From an uncultured Gelidibacter sp. (GTDB taxonomy: Bacteria > Bacteroidota > Bacteroidia > Flavobacteriales > Flavobacteriaceae): DNA of 64,000 nt. Both the position numbers and the translations under genes were made by a program. The stretch's first letter is position 1, and each line of letters opens with the position of its first letter. The notes under the pieces were generated by a model. That model searched no databases. It saw nothing but the letters and a program-made list of their open reading frames with translations, and had not been told where the DNA came from. Location of the stretch: assembly GCF_947500795.1 (NCBI RefSeq), contig NZ_CANMTE010000001.1, positions 372,001 to 436,000 of the forward strand. Direction: 5' to 3'. Shown one piece after another: positions 54,801-62,778 of the stretch.

Positions 54801-57800
54801 GATACCTCAATGGGCGCACAGACACTGACCTATACCTATTCCGATGGAAATGGTTGTGAAAACTCAGCAACAGCTTCTTTAGAGATCAACGACCTACCAA
54901 CAGTGACCGTCTCCGGCGGCTCCTGGTGTACAGATGCGGGACTCGTACAAAATATAGCAGGTTCTGGAATGCCTTTGGGCGGTACCTATAGTGGAACAGG
55001 GGTTACCGATAATGGTGACGGTACGTTCAACTTTGATACCTCAATGGGCACACAGACGCTGACCTATACCTATTCCGATGGAAATGGATGTGAAAACTCA
55101 GCTACAGCGAGTCTAGAGATCAACGATCTTCCAACAGTAACCGTTTCGGGCGGATCCTGGTGTACGGATGCTGGACTTGTTCAAAATATAGCAGGTTCGG
55201 GAATGCCATTGGGCGGTACATACAGTGGAACGGGCGTTACCGACAACGGTGATGGCACGTTCAACTTTGATACCTCAATGGGCACGCAGACGTTGACCTA
55301 TACCTATAGTGATGGAAATGGTTGTGAAAACTCAGCAACAGCAAGTCTAGAGATCAACGATCTTCCAACAGTGACCGTTTCGGGCGGAGCCTGGTGTACA
55401 GATGCTGGACTCGTTCAAAATATAGCAGGTTCTGGAATGCCATTGGGCGGTATCTATAGTGGAACAGGAGTCACCGACAACGGAGATGGCACGTTCAACT
55501 TTGATACCTCAATGGGCACGCAGACGTTGACCTATACCTATTCCGATGGAAATGGTTGTGAAAACTCAGCAACAGCTTCGTTAGAGATCAACGATCTTCC
55601 AATAGTGACCGTTTCGGGCGGATCCTGGTGTACGGATGCTGGACTTGTACAGAACATTCCAGGTTCGGGTATGCCATTGGGCGGTACATACAGTGGAACC
55701 GGCGTTACTGACAACGGTGACGGCACGTTCAACTTTGACACTTCGGTGGGCACGCAGACGTTGACCTATACCTATAGTGATGGAAATGGATGTGAAAACT
55801 CCGCAACAGCTTCTTTAGAGATCAATGATCTTCCAACAGTGACCGTCTCCGGCGGCTCATGGTGTGCAGATGCTGGACTTGTTCAGAATATAGCAGGTTC
55901 TGGAATGCCAGCAGGCGGTACCTATAGTGGAACAGGCGTTACCGACAATGGTGATGGCACGTTCAACTTTGATACCTCAATGGGCACACAGACACTGACC
56001 TATACCTATAGTGATGGCGACGACTGCAGCAACAGTGCAACGGCAACATTGGACGTAAATGCATTGCCAACAGTGACCGTCTCCGGCGGCTCCTGGTGTA
56101 CGGATGCTGGACTTGTTCAGAATATAGCAGGTTCGGGAATGCCAGCAGGTGGTACCTACAGTGGAACCGGGGTTACCGACAACGGTGACGGCACGTTCAA
56201 CTTTGATACCTCAATGGGCACGCAGACGCTTACCTATACCTATAGTGATGGAAATGGATGTGAAAACTCAGCAACAGCTTCTTTAGAGATCAACGATCTT
56301 CCAACAGTGACCGTTTCGGGTGGCTCTTGGTGTACAGATGCTGGAATTGTTCAAAATATAGCAGGTTCCGGTATGCCAGCAGGCGGTACCTATAGTGGAA
56401 CAGGAGTTACCGACAACGGTGACGGCACGTTCAACTTTGATACTTCAATGGGCACGCAGACGCTGACCTATACCTATAGTGATGGCGATAACTGTAGCAA
56501 CAGTGCAATGGCAACCTTGGACGTAAATCCATTGCCAACAGTGACCGTTTCGGGTGGCTCTTGGTGTACAGATGCTGGACTTGTTCAAAATATAGCAGGT
56601 TCTGGAATGCCAGCAGGTGGTACCTATAGTGGAACCGGCGTTACCGACAACGGTGACGGTACGTTCAACTTTGATACCTCAATGGGCACACAGACGCTTA
56701 CCTATACCTATTCGGATGGTAATGGTTGTGAAAACTCAGCTACAGCGAGTTTAGAGATCAACGATCTTCCAACAGTGACCGTTTCGGGCGGATCCTGGTG
56801 TACAGATGCTGGACTTGTTCAAAATATAGCAGGTTCGGGTATGCCATTGGGCGGTACCTATAGTGGAACCGGCGTTACCGACAATGGTGACGGTACGTTC
56901 AACTTTGATACCTCAATGGGCACGCAGACACTGACCTATACCTATAGTGATGGCGATGACTGCAGCAACAGTGCAACAGCAACATTGGACGTAAATCCAT
57001 TGCCAACAGTGACCGTTTCGGGTGGCTCTTGGTGTACAGATGCTGGACTCGTTCAAAATATAGCAGGTTCAGGAATGCCAGTAGGTGGTATCTACAGTGG
57101 AACCGGCGTTACCGACAACGGTGACGGCACGTTCAACTTTGATACCTCAATGGGCACGCAGACGTTGACCTATACCTATTCCGATGGAAATGGTTGTGAA
57201 AACTCAGCAACAGCTTCGTTAGAGATCAATGATCTTCCAATAGTGACCGTTTCGGGCGGCTCTTGGTGTACGGATGCTGGACTTGTGCAGAACATTGCAG
57301 GTTCAGGAATGCCAGCAGGTGGTACTTATAGTGGAACCGGGGTTACCGACAATGGTGACGGCACGTTCAACTTTGATACCTCAATGGGCACACAGACACT
57401 GACCTATAGCTATTCCGATGGAAATGGATGTGAAAACTCAGCAACAGCTTCGCTAGAGATCAACGATCTTCCAACAGTGACCGTCTCCGGCGGATCCTGG
57501 TGTACTGATGCTGGACTTGTACAGAACATTGCAGGTTCTGGAATGCCATTGGGCGGTACCTATAGTGGAACAGGGGTTACCGATAATGGTGACGGTACGT
57601 TCAACTTTGATACCTCAATGGGCACACAGACACTGACCTATACCTATTCCGATGGAAATGGATGTGAAAACTCAGCTACAGCGATTCTAGAGATCAACGA
57701 TCTTCCAACAGTAACCGTTTCGGGTGGCTCTTGGTGTACAGATGCTGGACTTGTACAGAACATTGCAGGTTCTGGAATGCCTTTGGGCGGTACCTACAGT

Positions 57801-60179
57801 GGAACGGGCGTTACAGACAATGGTGACGGCACGTTCAACTTTGATACTTCGGTGGGCACGCAAACGCTGACCTATACCTATAGTGATGGCGATAACTGCA
57901 GCAACAGTGCAACGGCAACATTGGACGTAAATGCATTGCCAACAGTGACCGTTTCCGGCGGATCCTGGTGTACTGATGCTGGACTTGTACAGAACATTGC
58001 AGGTTCTGGAATGCCTTTGGGCGGTACCTATAGTGGAACCGGCGTTACCGACAATGGTGACGGCACGTTCAACTTTGACACCTCAATGGGCACGCAGACA
58101 CTGACCTATACCTATTCGGACGGAAATGGTTGTGAAAACTCAGCAACAGCTTCTTTAGAGATCAACGACCTTCCAACAGTGACCGTTTCGGGCGGATCCT
58201 GGTGTACGGATGCTGGACTTGTACAGAACATTGCAGGTTCTGGAATGCCATTGGGCGGTACCTATAGTGGAACAGGGGTTACCGATAATGGTGACGGTAC
58301 GTTCAACTTTGATACCTCAATGGGCACACAGACGCTGACTTATACCTATTCCGATGGAAATGGATGTGAAAACTCAGCTACAGCGATTCTAGAGATCAAC
58401 GATCTTCCAACAGTAACCGTCTCGGGCGGCTCTTGGTGTACGGATGCTGGACTTGTTCAAAATATAGCAGGTTCAGGAATGCCATTGGGCGGTACCTATA
58501 GTGGAACAGGGGTTACCGACAATGGTGACGGTACGTTCAACTTTGATACCTCAATGGGCACACAGACGCTGACCTATACCTATAGTGATGGCGATAACTG
58601 CAGCAACAGTGCAACGGCAACATTGGACGTAAATGCATTGCCAACAGTGACCGTTTCGGGCGGCTCTTGGTGTACGGATGCTGGACTTGTACAGAACATT
58701 CCAGGTTCGGGTATGCCTTTGGGCGGTACATACAGTGGAACCGGCGTTACCGACAACGGCGACGGTACGTTCAACTTTGATACTTCGGTGGGCACACAGA
58801 CACTGACCTATACCTATTCCGATGGAAATGGTTGTGAAAACTCAGCAACAGCTTCGTTAAAGATCAACGATCTTCCAACAGTGACCGTCTCCGGCGGCTC
58901 CTGGTGTACAGATGCTGGACTTGTACAAAATATAGCAGGTTCAGGAATGCCATTGGGCGGTACCTATAGTGGAACAGGAGTTACCGACAATGGCGACGGC
59001 ACGTTCAACTTTGACACCTCAATGGGCACGCAGACGTTGACCTATAGCTATAGTGATGGCGATAACTGCAGCAACAGTGCAACGGCAAGATTGGAGGTGA
59101 ATCCATTGCCAACAGTTACAATTACACCATTGGAACCAGTATGTATTGAGAATGGACTAGTTCAAATTATGGCAAGTCCATCGGGTGGAACATTTAGTGG
59201 TTCTGCTGCGATTAATCCAATTACAGGTTTATTTGATCCGATGATTGCTGGTAACGGTACACATACAGTGACTTACACTTATAATAGTTCAAATGGTTGT
59301 GAAGGAAAGGCAACAATTGATATTTCAGTAATTACCTGCCAAGCAGAACCGGAATGCGACACTGTATTTGCTTACAATAGTGAAACCTCCACGTGTTTCT
59401 CAGAAATTTCAGAGCTTAAAAACAACAATCGTTGGGGCTGGACAAATGAGATTACTGCACCAGGTACTTATAATTTCACCTTATATGGTGGCGCAGCACA
59501 CTGCGATATCGATAAAGGTCATAATTATGGCAATGCGAGAGTGGTTTATGCTGACAATGGCGATGTGACAGTCTATTATGAAATGACTGGAGGCAGCGTG
59601 TTAAGTGAAGCCCATGTGTATATTGGATGTACGCCTGTACCAATGGTAACAAAAGGTAAGAAAACCCAAGCTACAGTAGCGCCAGGTCAATACAACTTTA
59701 ATCCTAACTTAGGTGGTGGTGTTCAAAACTATCAAGTTGGACCAGTTAATGTGTCTGGTGGTTCATTCTATCTTATTGTTCATGGTGTAGCTTGTTCTTC
59801 AGGAGTTGTAGATGGTAATGAGAATGGCATATCGTTTAATAAACGAGCCTCTGTGAAATGCGCAACGCCAAGTATGGCATCTGTGGACAGCAATGTAAGT
59901 CTGCAAAAATCTGGAGATATCCTAATTTCACCAAACCCATTTGTTGATAAAGTGGATGTATCATATAAATATGATTATGATACTGATGTTTCAATCGAGA
60001 TTAGAGATATTAGAGGTCTGTTAATTGATTCTTACATAAACAATTCCTATAAGAAAGGTCAAAAGGTCAAAGTGAAATTTGATTTGACTAAAGCTGTAAA
60101 ACATATGTTATTTGTACAGTTTACCACTAATAAGGGGGTTGAAATTAAGAAAGTAATTTCCTCTGATGCCAAACGATAA
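51873..60179 (+). CDS. Giant T9SS-secreted repeat protein (2768 aa)
   Basis: Signal peptide near residues 26-48 (CALVLFFSVQSSPELFAQ) after an unusually long N-terminal extension; starting at Met26 (51948) is also possible. A Cys-rich N-terminal domain is followed by exactly 25 Ig-like repeats of 78 residues (about 462-2411), each with a WC near residue 10-11 and a G-C near 65, likely one disulfide. A related degenerate repeat (LPTVTITPLEPVC) and a C-terminal domain follow. The last ~80 residues (PNPFVDKVDV to KKVISSDAKR) are a type A T9SS sorting domain. Probably an adhesin or cell-surface fibre. Confidence 0.92.
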   Translation: MNLLIKSNAMLLFYVTKNGRLERSIMNLICCALVLFFSVQSSPELFAQNDTPCEGAQRWTRGASWNQNGSINDSNQAPSPNGIIRCGSSAETQSQLVPFNNSVYNSSQFAINVEGSNACIDPSNGQPVNVKNPTNGQPIIWLNFDVRPKAGSFEIQLNDNSGDKVGWALYVSNVHQTGTTLAANGNILSGDCSNLTKVACGVESSSMWNTIPIDGADFIEATNFYLAIWDQNADGNLSINNFKARYGCGDADFETCSLSSGTPEEVCNNDGTFTINVPIEGINGEYIGYDANAKNGGLSNRVCLTNSGEAGSTSGVISLTYDQGVDYNIQIFETTNSNPPTPVIPSAGCDHPDPYPGDPNNGNADSCVATVTGTAPECCVAPTLVTANGSVCAESQSDIDLTTLVTSNGIVSFHETQAEANSKSNPINSTVSPLAPKTYYVRSEVDAYCFVTAIIEISIDPLPTVTVSGGSWCTDAGLVQNIAGSGMPLGGTYSGTGVTDNGDGTFNFDTSMGTQTLTYTYSDGNGCENSATASLEINDLPTVTVSGGSWCTDAGLVQNIAGSGMPLGGTYSGTGVTDNGDGTFNFDTSMGTQTLTYTYSDGNGCENSATASLEINDLPTVTVSGGSWCTDAGLVQNIAGSGMPLGGTYSGTGVTDNGDGTFNFDTSMGTQTLTYTYSDGNGCENSATASLEINDLPTVTVSGGSWCTDAGLVQNIAGSGMPLGGTYSGTGVTDNGDGTFNFDTSMGTQTLTYTYSDGNGCENSATASLEINDLPTVTVSGGSWCTDAGLVQNIAGSGMPLGGTYSGTGVTDNGDGTFNFDTSMGTQTLTYTYSDGNGCENSATASLEINDLPTVTVSGGSWCTDAGLVQNIAGSGMPLGGTYSGTGVTDNGDGTFNFDTSMGTQTLTYTYSDGNGCENSATASLEINDLPTVTVSGGSWCTDAGLVQNIAGSGMPLGGTYSGTGVTDNGDGTFNFDTSMGAQTLTYTYSDGNGCENSATASLEINDLPTVTVSGGSWCTDAGLVQNIAGSGMPLGGTYSGTGVTDNGDGTFNFDTSMGTQTLTYTYSDGNGCENSATASLEINDLPTVTVSGGSWCTDAGLVQNIAGSGMPLGGTYSGTGVTDNGDGTFNFDTSMGTQTLTYTYSDGNGCENSATASLEINDLPTVTVSGGAWCTDAGLVQNIAGSGMPLGGIYSGTGVTDNGDGTFNFDTSMGTQTLTYTYSDGNGCENSATASLEINDLPIVTVSGGSWCTDAGLVQNIPGSGMPLGGTYSGTGVTDNGDGTFNFDTSVGTQTLTYTYSDGNGCENSATASLEINDLPTVTVSGGSWCADAGLVQNIAGSGMPAGGTYSGTGVTDNGDGTFNFDTSMGTQTLTYTYSDGDDCSNSATATLDVNALPTVTVSGGSWCTDAGLVQNIAGSGMPAGGTYSGTGVTDNGDGTFNFDTSMGTQTLTYTYSDGNGCENSATASLEINDLPTVTVSGGSWCTDAGIVQNIAGSGMPAGGTYSGTGVTDNGDGTFNFDTSMGTQTLTYTYSDGDNCSNSAMATLDVNPLPTVTVSGGSWCTDAGLVQNIAGSGMPAGGTYSGTGVTDNGDGTFNFDTSMGTQTLTYTYSDGNGCENSATASLEINDLPTVTVSGGSWCTDAGLVQNIAGSGMPLGGTYSGTGVTDNGDGTFNFDTSMGTQTLTYTYSDGDDCSNSATATLDVNPLPTVTVSGGSWCTDAGLVQNIAGSGMPVGGIYSGTGVTDNGDGTFNFDTSMGTQTLTYTYSDGNGCENSATASLEINDLPIVTVSGGSWCTDAGLVQNIAGSGMPAGGTYSGTGVTDNGDGTFNFDTSMGTQTLTYSYSDGNGCENSATASLEINDLPTVTVSGGSWCTDAGLVQNIAGSGMPLGGTYSGTGVTDNGDGTFNFDTSMGTQTLTYTYSDGNGCENSATAILEINDLPTVTVSGGSWCTDAGLVQNIAGSGMPLGGTYSGTGVTDNGDGTFNFDTSVGTQTLTYTYSDGDNCSNSATATLDVNALPTVTVSGGSWCTDAGLVQNIAGSGMPLGGTYSGTGVTDNGDGTFNFDTSMGTQTLTYTYSDGNGCENSATASLEINDLPTVTVSGGSWCTDAGLVQNIAGSGMPLGGTYSGTGVTDNGDGTFNFDTSMGTQTLTYTYSDGNGCENSATAILEINDLPTVTVSGGSWCTDAGLVQNIAGSGMPLGGTYSGTGVTDNGDGTFNFDTSMGTQTLTYTYSDGDNCSNSATATLDVNALPTVTVSGGSWCTDAGLVQNIPGSGMPLGGTYSGTGVTDNGDGTFNFDTSVGTQTLTYTYSDGNGCENSATASLKINDLPTVTVSGGSWCTDAGLVQNIAGSGMPLGGTYSGTGVTDNGDGTFNFDTSMGTQTLTYSYSDGDNCSNSATARLEVNPLPTVTITPLEPVCIENGLVQIMASPSGGTFSGSAAINPITGLFDPMIAGNGTHTVTYTYNSSNGCEGKATIDISVITCQAEPECDTVFAYNSETSTCFSEISELKNNNRWGWTNEITAPGTYNFTLYGGAAHCDIDKGHNYGNARVVYADNGDVTVYYEMTGGSVLSEAHVYIGCTPVPMVTKGKKTQATVAPGQYNFNPNLGGGVQNYQVGPVNVSGGSFYLIVHGVACSSGVVDGNENGISFNKRASVKCATPSMASVDSNVSLQKSGDILISPNPFVDKVDVSYKYDYDTDVSIEIRDIRGLLIDSYINNSYKKGQKVKVKFDLTKAVKHMLFVQFTTNKGVEIKKVISSDAKR
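53256..59105 (+). repeat. 25 tandem 234-bp units in the surface protein
   Basis: Units start at the codon for Leu in LPTVTVSGG; 25 times 234 bases equals 5850, from 53256 to 59105 with no indel. Units 1-11 all have GNGCEN near the end; from unit 12 on, GDDCSN/GDNCSN units appear at positions 12, 14, 16, 20, 23 and 25. Units 19 and 22, and 20 and 23, are near duplicates, implying a recent 702-bp (three-unit) duplication. Units are near identical in protein but differ at synonymous sites. Confidence 0.95.
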
Positions 60180-60200
60180 TTAATCTAATAACTTAAAACA

Positions 60201-60231
60201 AAAGCGACCATCTAAAAAATGGTCGCTTTTT
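60201..60231 (+). terminator. Terminator after the surface protein gene
   Basis: AAAGCGACCAT and ATGGTCGCTTT form a perfect 11-bp stem with T residues after it; A's on the other side let it work in both directions, serving the leftward esterase gene ending at 60234. Confidence 0.85.
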
Positions 60232-60233
60232 AT

Positions 60234-60878
60234 TTATACCAAATCGTTTAGAAGTGTTTTGTTGACCACATGTCCACCTTCAAAAGGAGTGATTTGTAAA
60301 TTGCAATGCCCAAATAATTCAAAAGCTCTATTTTTTTCTGAGACGAGACGATCTTCATCCAAATACTCATCAGAAGTCCCATAAATTAAAGAGACTTTGG
60401 TATTTGAATTTAAAAATTGAAAATCTGTAGCAACAAGTTCTTTTGGAATTCCGCCCGACATCATTACAATTTGAGCACATTTTAATTGCCTTTTTGCAAT
60501 GTATCGTAAGGCTACTGATACGCCTTGGGAATATCCTAAAACGATTAAATTTAAATCTTTGGAGATAGCTTCAGCCTCAAAGACGGCGTCAAAATACCGG
60601 AGTACATTTTCTGTTTCTTTTACGGTATTTTCCTTGGTCAACCAACTTGCACCAACATGCCTAAATTTTGGTGGCGTATAATATTTACTTGGTGCTTGTG
60701 GGGCAATGATAAAGTTCTCCTCAGGATTTAAATCGGTAAAATATTTTAGAAAATACCGACTCAAATAACCCATGCCATGACACACAAACCAAACATTTTT
60801 AGTCTTATCCGATATCTTATTTAAGGTGGAGTAGGTGTTTGTAGTTTGGTATGCTATTTCTTTTTCGTTTGAAGTCAT
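60234..60878 (-). CDS. Alpha/beta hydrolase, phospholipase/carboxylesterase-like
   Basis: A 214-residue alpha/beta hydrolase with GYSQG nucleophile elbow (about residues 109-113), oxyanion region CHGMGYLSRYF near 33-43, acid in YGTSDEYLDEDR and late His in GGHVVNK. It resembles the acyl-protein thioesterase/YpfH group. No signal peptide. It is divergent from the thioesterase-menF genes and next to them, so a part in menaquinone or CoA-ester metabolism is possible but unproven. Confidence 0.8.
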   Translation of the reverse strand: MTSNEKEIAYQTTNTYSTLNKISDKTKNVWFVCHGMGYLSRYFLKYFTDLNPEENFIIAPQAPSKYYTPPKFRHVGASWLTKENTVKETENVLRYFDAVFEAEAISKDLNLIVLGYSQGVSVALRYIAKRQLKCAQIVMMSGGIPKELVATDFQFLNSNTKVSLIYGTSDEYLDEDRLVSEKNRAFELFGHCNLQITPFEGGHVVNKTLLNDLV

Positions 60879-61034
60879 GCTGCTTATTTATCTTAAGTGT
60901 AAAGGTAATGAGAACTAAATAGAATCATAAAATTTTTGAATTTCTATAATGACAGCTACCCATTCATATGAATATTGGTCACATCTCATATTGTTTTGTA
61001 CCTTTACCTTTGGTTTAAAAAACATGAAATATCT

Positions 61035-61460
61035 ATGCAATTAACTAAAGAAGATTTATTGGCTAAAGCAAATGCAGCCAGTAAAAACACACTGATGGAA
61101 ACACTCAATATTGAAATGATTGATTATGGTCCTGATTTTTTAGTCGCTAAAATGCCGGTCAATTCTAGAGTTTACCAACCAGATGGAGTGCTTCATGGTG
61201 GTGCTACTGCTGCTCTCGCGGAAAGCGTAGGAAGCTTTGCGTCTCATATTTTTTTAGATACAGAACATTTATTTGTGCGCGGACTTGAAATTACAGCCAA
61301 CCATTTAAAATCTGTAAAAGAGGGCCATGTGTATGCCAAAGCAACGTTTCTTCACAAAGGGCGAACTACACAGCTATTAGACATCAGAATTACGGACGAC
61401 CATGATAATTTAGTGTCCATTTGTAGATTATCGACCATCACGCTGCCTAAAAATAAATAG
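61035..61460 (+). CDS. Hotdog-fold thioesterase (PaaI/MenI-like)
   Basis: A 141-residue hotdog thioesterase: VYQPDGVLHGGATAALAESVG carries the catalytic region near residues 49-69, with HGG and the following glutamate as key residues. Placement next to menF and menD suggests it hydrolyses 1,4-dihydroxy-2-naphthoyl-CoA (MenI role). I chose MQLTKEDLL; an upstream ATG 20 codons earlier lacks a sensible coding pattern and an ATG at 61024 is out of frame. Confidence 0.85.
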   Translation: MQLTKEDLLAKANAASKNTLMETLNIEMIDYGPDFLVAKMPVNSRVYQPDGVLHGGATAALAESVGSFASHIFLDTEHLFVRGLEITANHLKSVKEGHVYAKATFLHKGRTTQLLDIRITDDHDNLVSICRLSTITLPKNK

Positions 61461-61461
61461 A

Positions 61462-62604
61462 ATGCTTGCAGACGACTTTTTTGAGCAAATAGAAGTGCAG
61501 TTTGAACAGGAATTGCCTTTTGTTGCCTACAAAAAACCAGATACATTAGTTGTAAAAGGCGTGCTTCAAAAGGATAAGGAGCTTCATTATTCTCGTGATT
61601 TTACCGAAAGCGGATTTGTTTTTGCACCATTCGACGCAGAAAACGATGCGTTTTTACTTCCTTTTGAAAACGCTGCAATTATTACCCATGATTTTGTAAA
61701 GACGGAAGATTTGGAATTGTCGCAAAATTCAATCCAGAGTATTAGCACTCAGAAGGACTTTCATGTCAACCTTGTTCAGAAAGGAATCGATGCCATTGCT
61801 AAGGATTATTTTAAAAAAGTAGTGCTGTCGCGTCGTGAAGCTGTCGAAACGTCAGATAATAATCCAATTCATTTATTTAAAAAATTATTGAATACCTATC
61901 CAACAGCCTTTGTGTATTGTTGGTACCATCCAAAAGTGGGATTATGGTTGGGCGCCACTCCTGAAACCTTATTGAGCATCAGAGGTAACCGCTTAAAAAC
62001 GATGTCATTGGCAGGAACGCAAGCCTATAAAGGGAAAACAGCCGTTGTTTGGAAAGAAAAAGAGAAAGAGGAACAGCAAATTGTCACTGATTTTATCGTA
62101 GATAGTTTACGTGATTCTGTTGGCCAAGTGGATTCTAATACTCAACATATTGAGGTTTCAGAGCAACATACCGTAAGAGCTGGTAATTTATGGCATCTAA
62201 AAACGGACATCCAACTTAATTTAACTCCCGGAACTAAAACCCTAAAACCTATTATAGACGCGTTGCATCCAACCCCTGCAGTTTGTGGGTTTCCAAAAGA
62301 TGAAGCCAAAGCTTTTATTCTAGAGCATGAAGGTTATCCACGGGAGTTCTATGCTGGATTTTTAGGCGAATTGAACCTCAAAGAAACCATCACCAGAAAC
62401 ACCAACAGACGTAACGTTGAGAATAATGCCTACGGAGTTTCAAAAACTGTTTCTAATCTGTATGTGAATTTGCGTTGCATGCAAATTAAAGATGAAAAGG
62501 TTCATATTTATGTTGGTGGAGGAATCACCAGAGATTCCGATGCAGAACAAGAATGGGAGGAAACGGTTCATAAATCTCAAATTATAAAACGCGTGCTTTT
62601 GTAG
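61462..62604 (+). CDS. menF: Isochorismate synthase
   Basis: A 380-residue chorismate-binding enzyme of the isochorismate synthase branch, first step toward menaquinone. The catalytic barrel shows KKVVLSRREAVE (about residues 116-127), LGATPETLLS, the TMSLAGTQ loop, HPTPAVCGFPKDEA and the ending GGGITRDSDAEQEWEET. The start codon lies immediately after the thioesterase stop (one-base gap), so the two are translationally close. menD follows after 174 bases. Confidence 0.9.
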   Translation: MLADDFFEQIEVQFEQELPFVAYKKPDTLVVKGVLQKDKELHYSRDFTESGFVFAPFDAENDAFLLPFENAAIITHDFVKTEDLELSQNSIQSISTQKDFHVNLVQKGIDAIAKDYFKKVVLSRREAVETSDNNPIHLFKKLLNTYPTAFVYCWYHPKVGLWLGATPETLLSIRGNRLKTMSLAGTQAYKGKTAVVWKEKEKEEQQIVTDFIVDSLRDSVGQVDSNTQHIEVSEQHTVRAGNLWHLKTDIQLNLTPGTKTLKPIIDALHPTPAVCGFPKDEAKAFILEHEGYPREFYAGFLGELNLKETITRNTNRRNVENNAYGVSKTVSNLYVNLRCMQIKDEKVHIYVGGGITRDSDAEQEWEETVHKSQIIKRVLL

Positions 62605-62752
62605 AAAAGATAGTGTAGAGGTATTGAAATAAATTAATAGGATGCTTTAAATAACAATCTCAATAATTTCAATCCTATTAAGCATCATCGATTTTCATCT
62701 TAAACCATCAATTTTTCAATCTAAATAGCTTCATTTAGCGCACCTAATTTTG

Positions 62753-62760
62753 TATTTTTG
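62753..62760 (+). promoter_or_regulatory. -7 box before menD
   Basis: TATTTTTG matches TAnnTTTG, 18 bases before the menD ATG. No -33 TTG at the right distance is seen, so menD may have its own weak promoter in addition to read-through from menF. Confidence 0.4.
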
Positions 62761-62778
62761 TTTCAAGATTAGCTATGA

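Noticed and set aside
53256-59105. CRISPR-like or satellite array reading of the 234-bp repeats
   Set aside because: The units are coding, contiguous and without spacers, and no cas genes are present.
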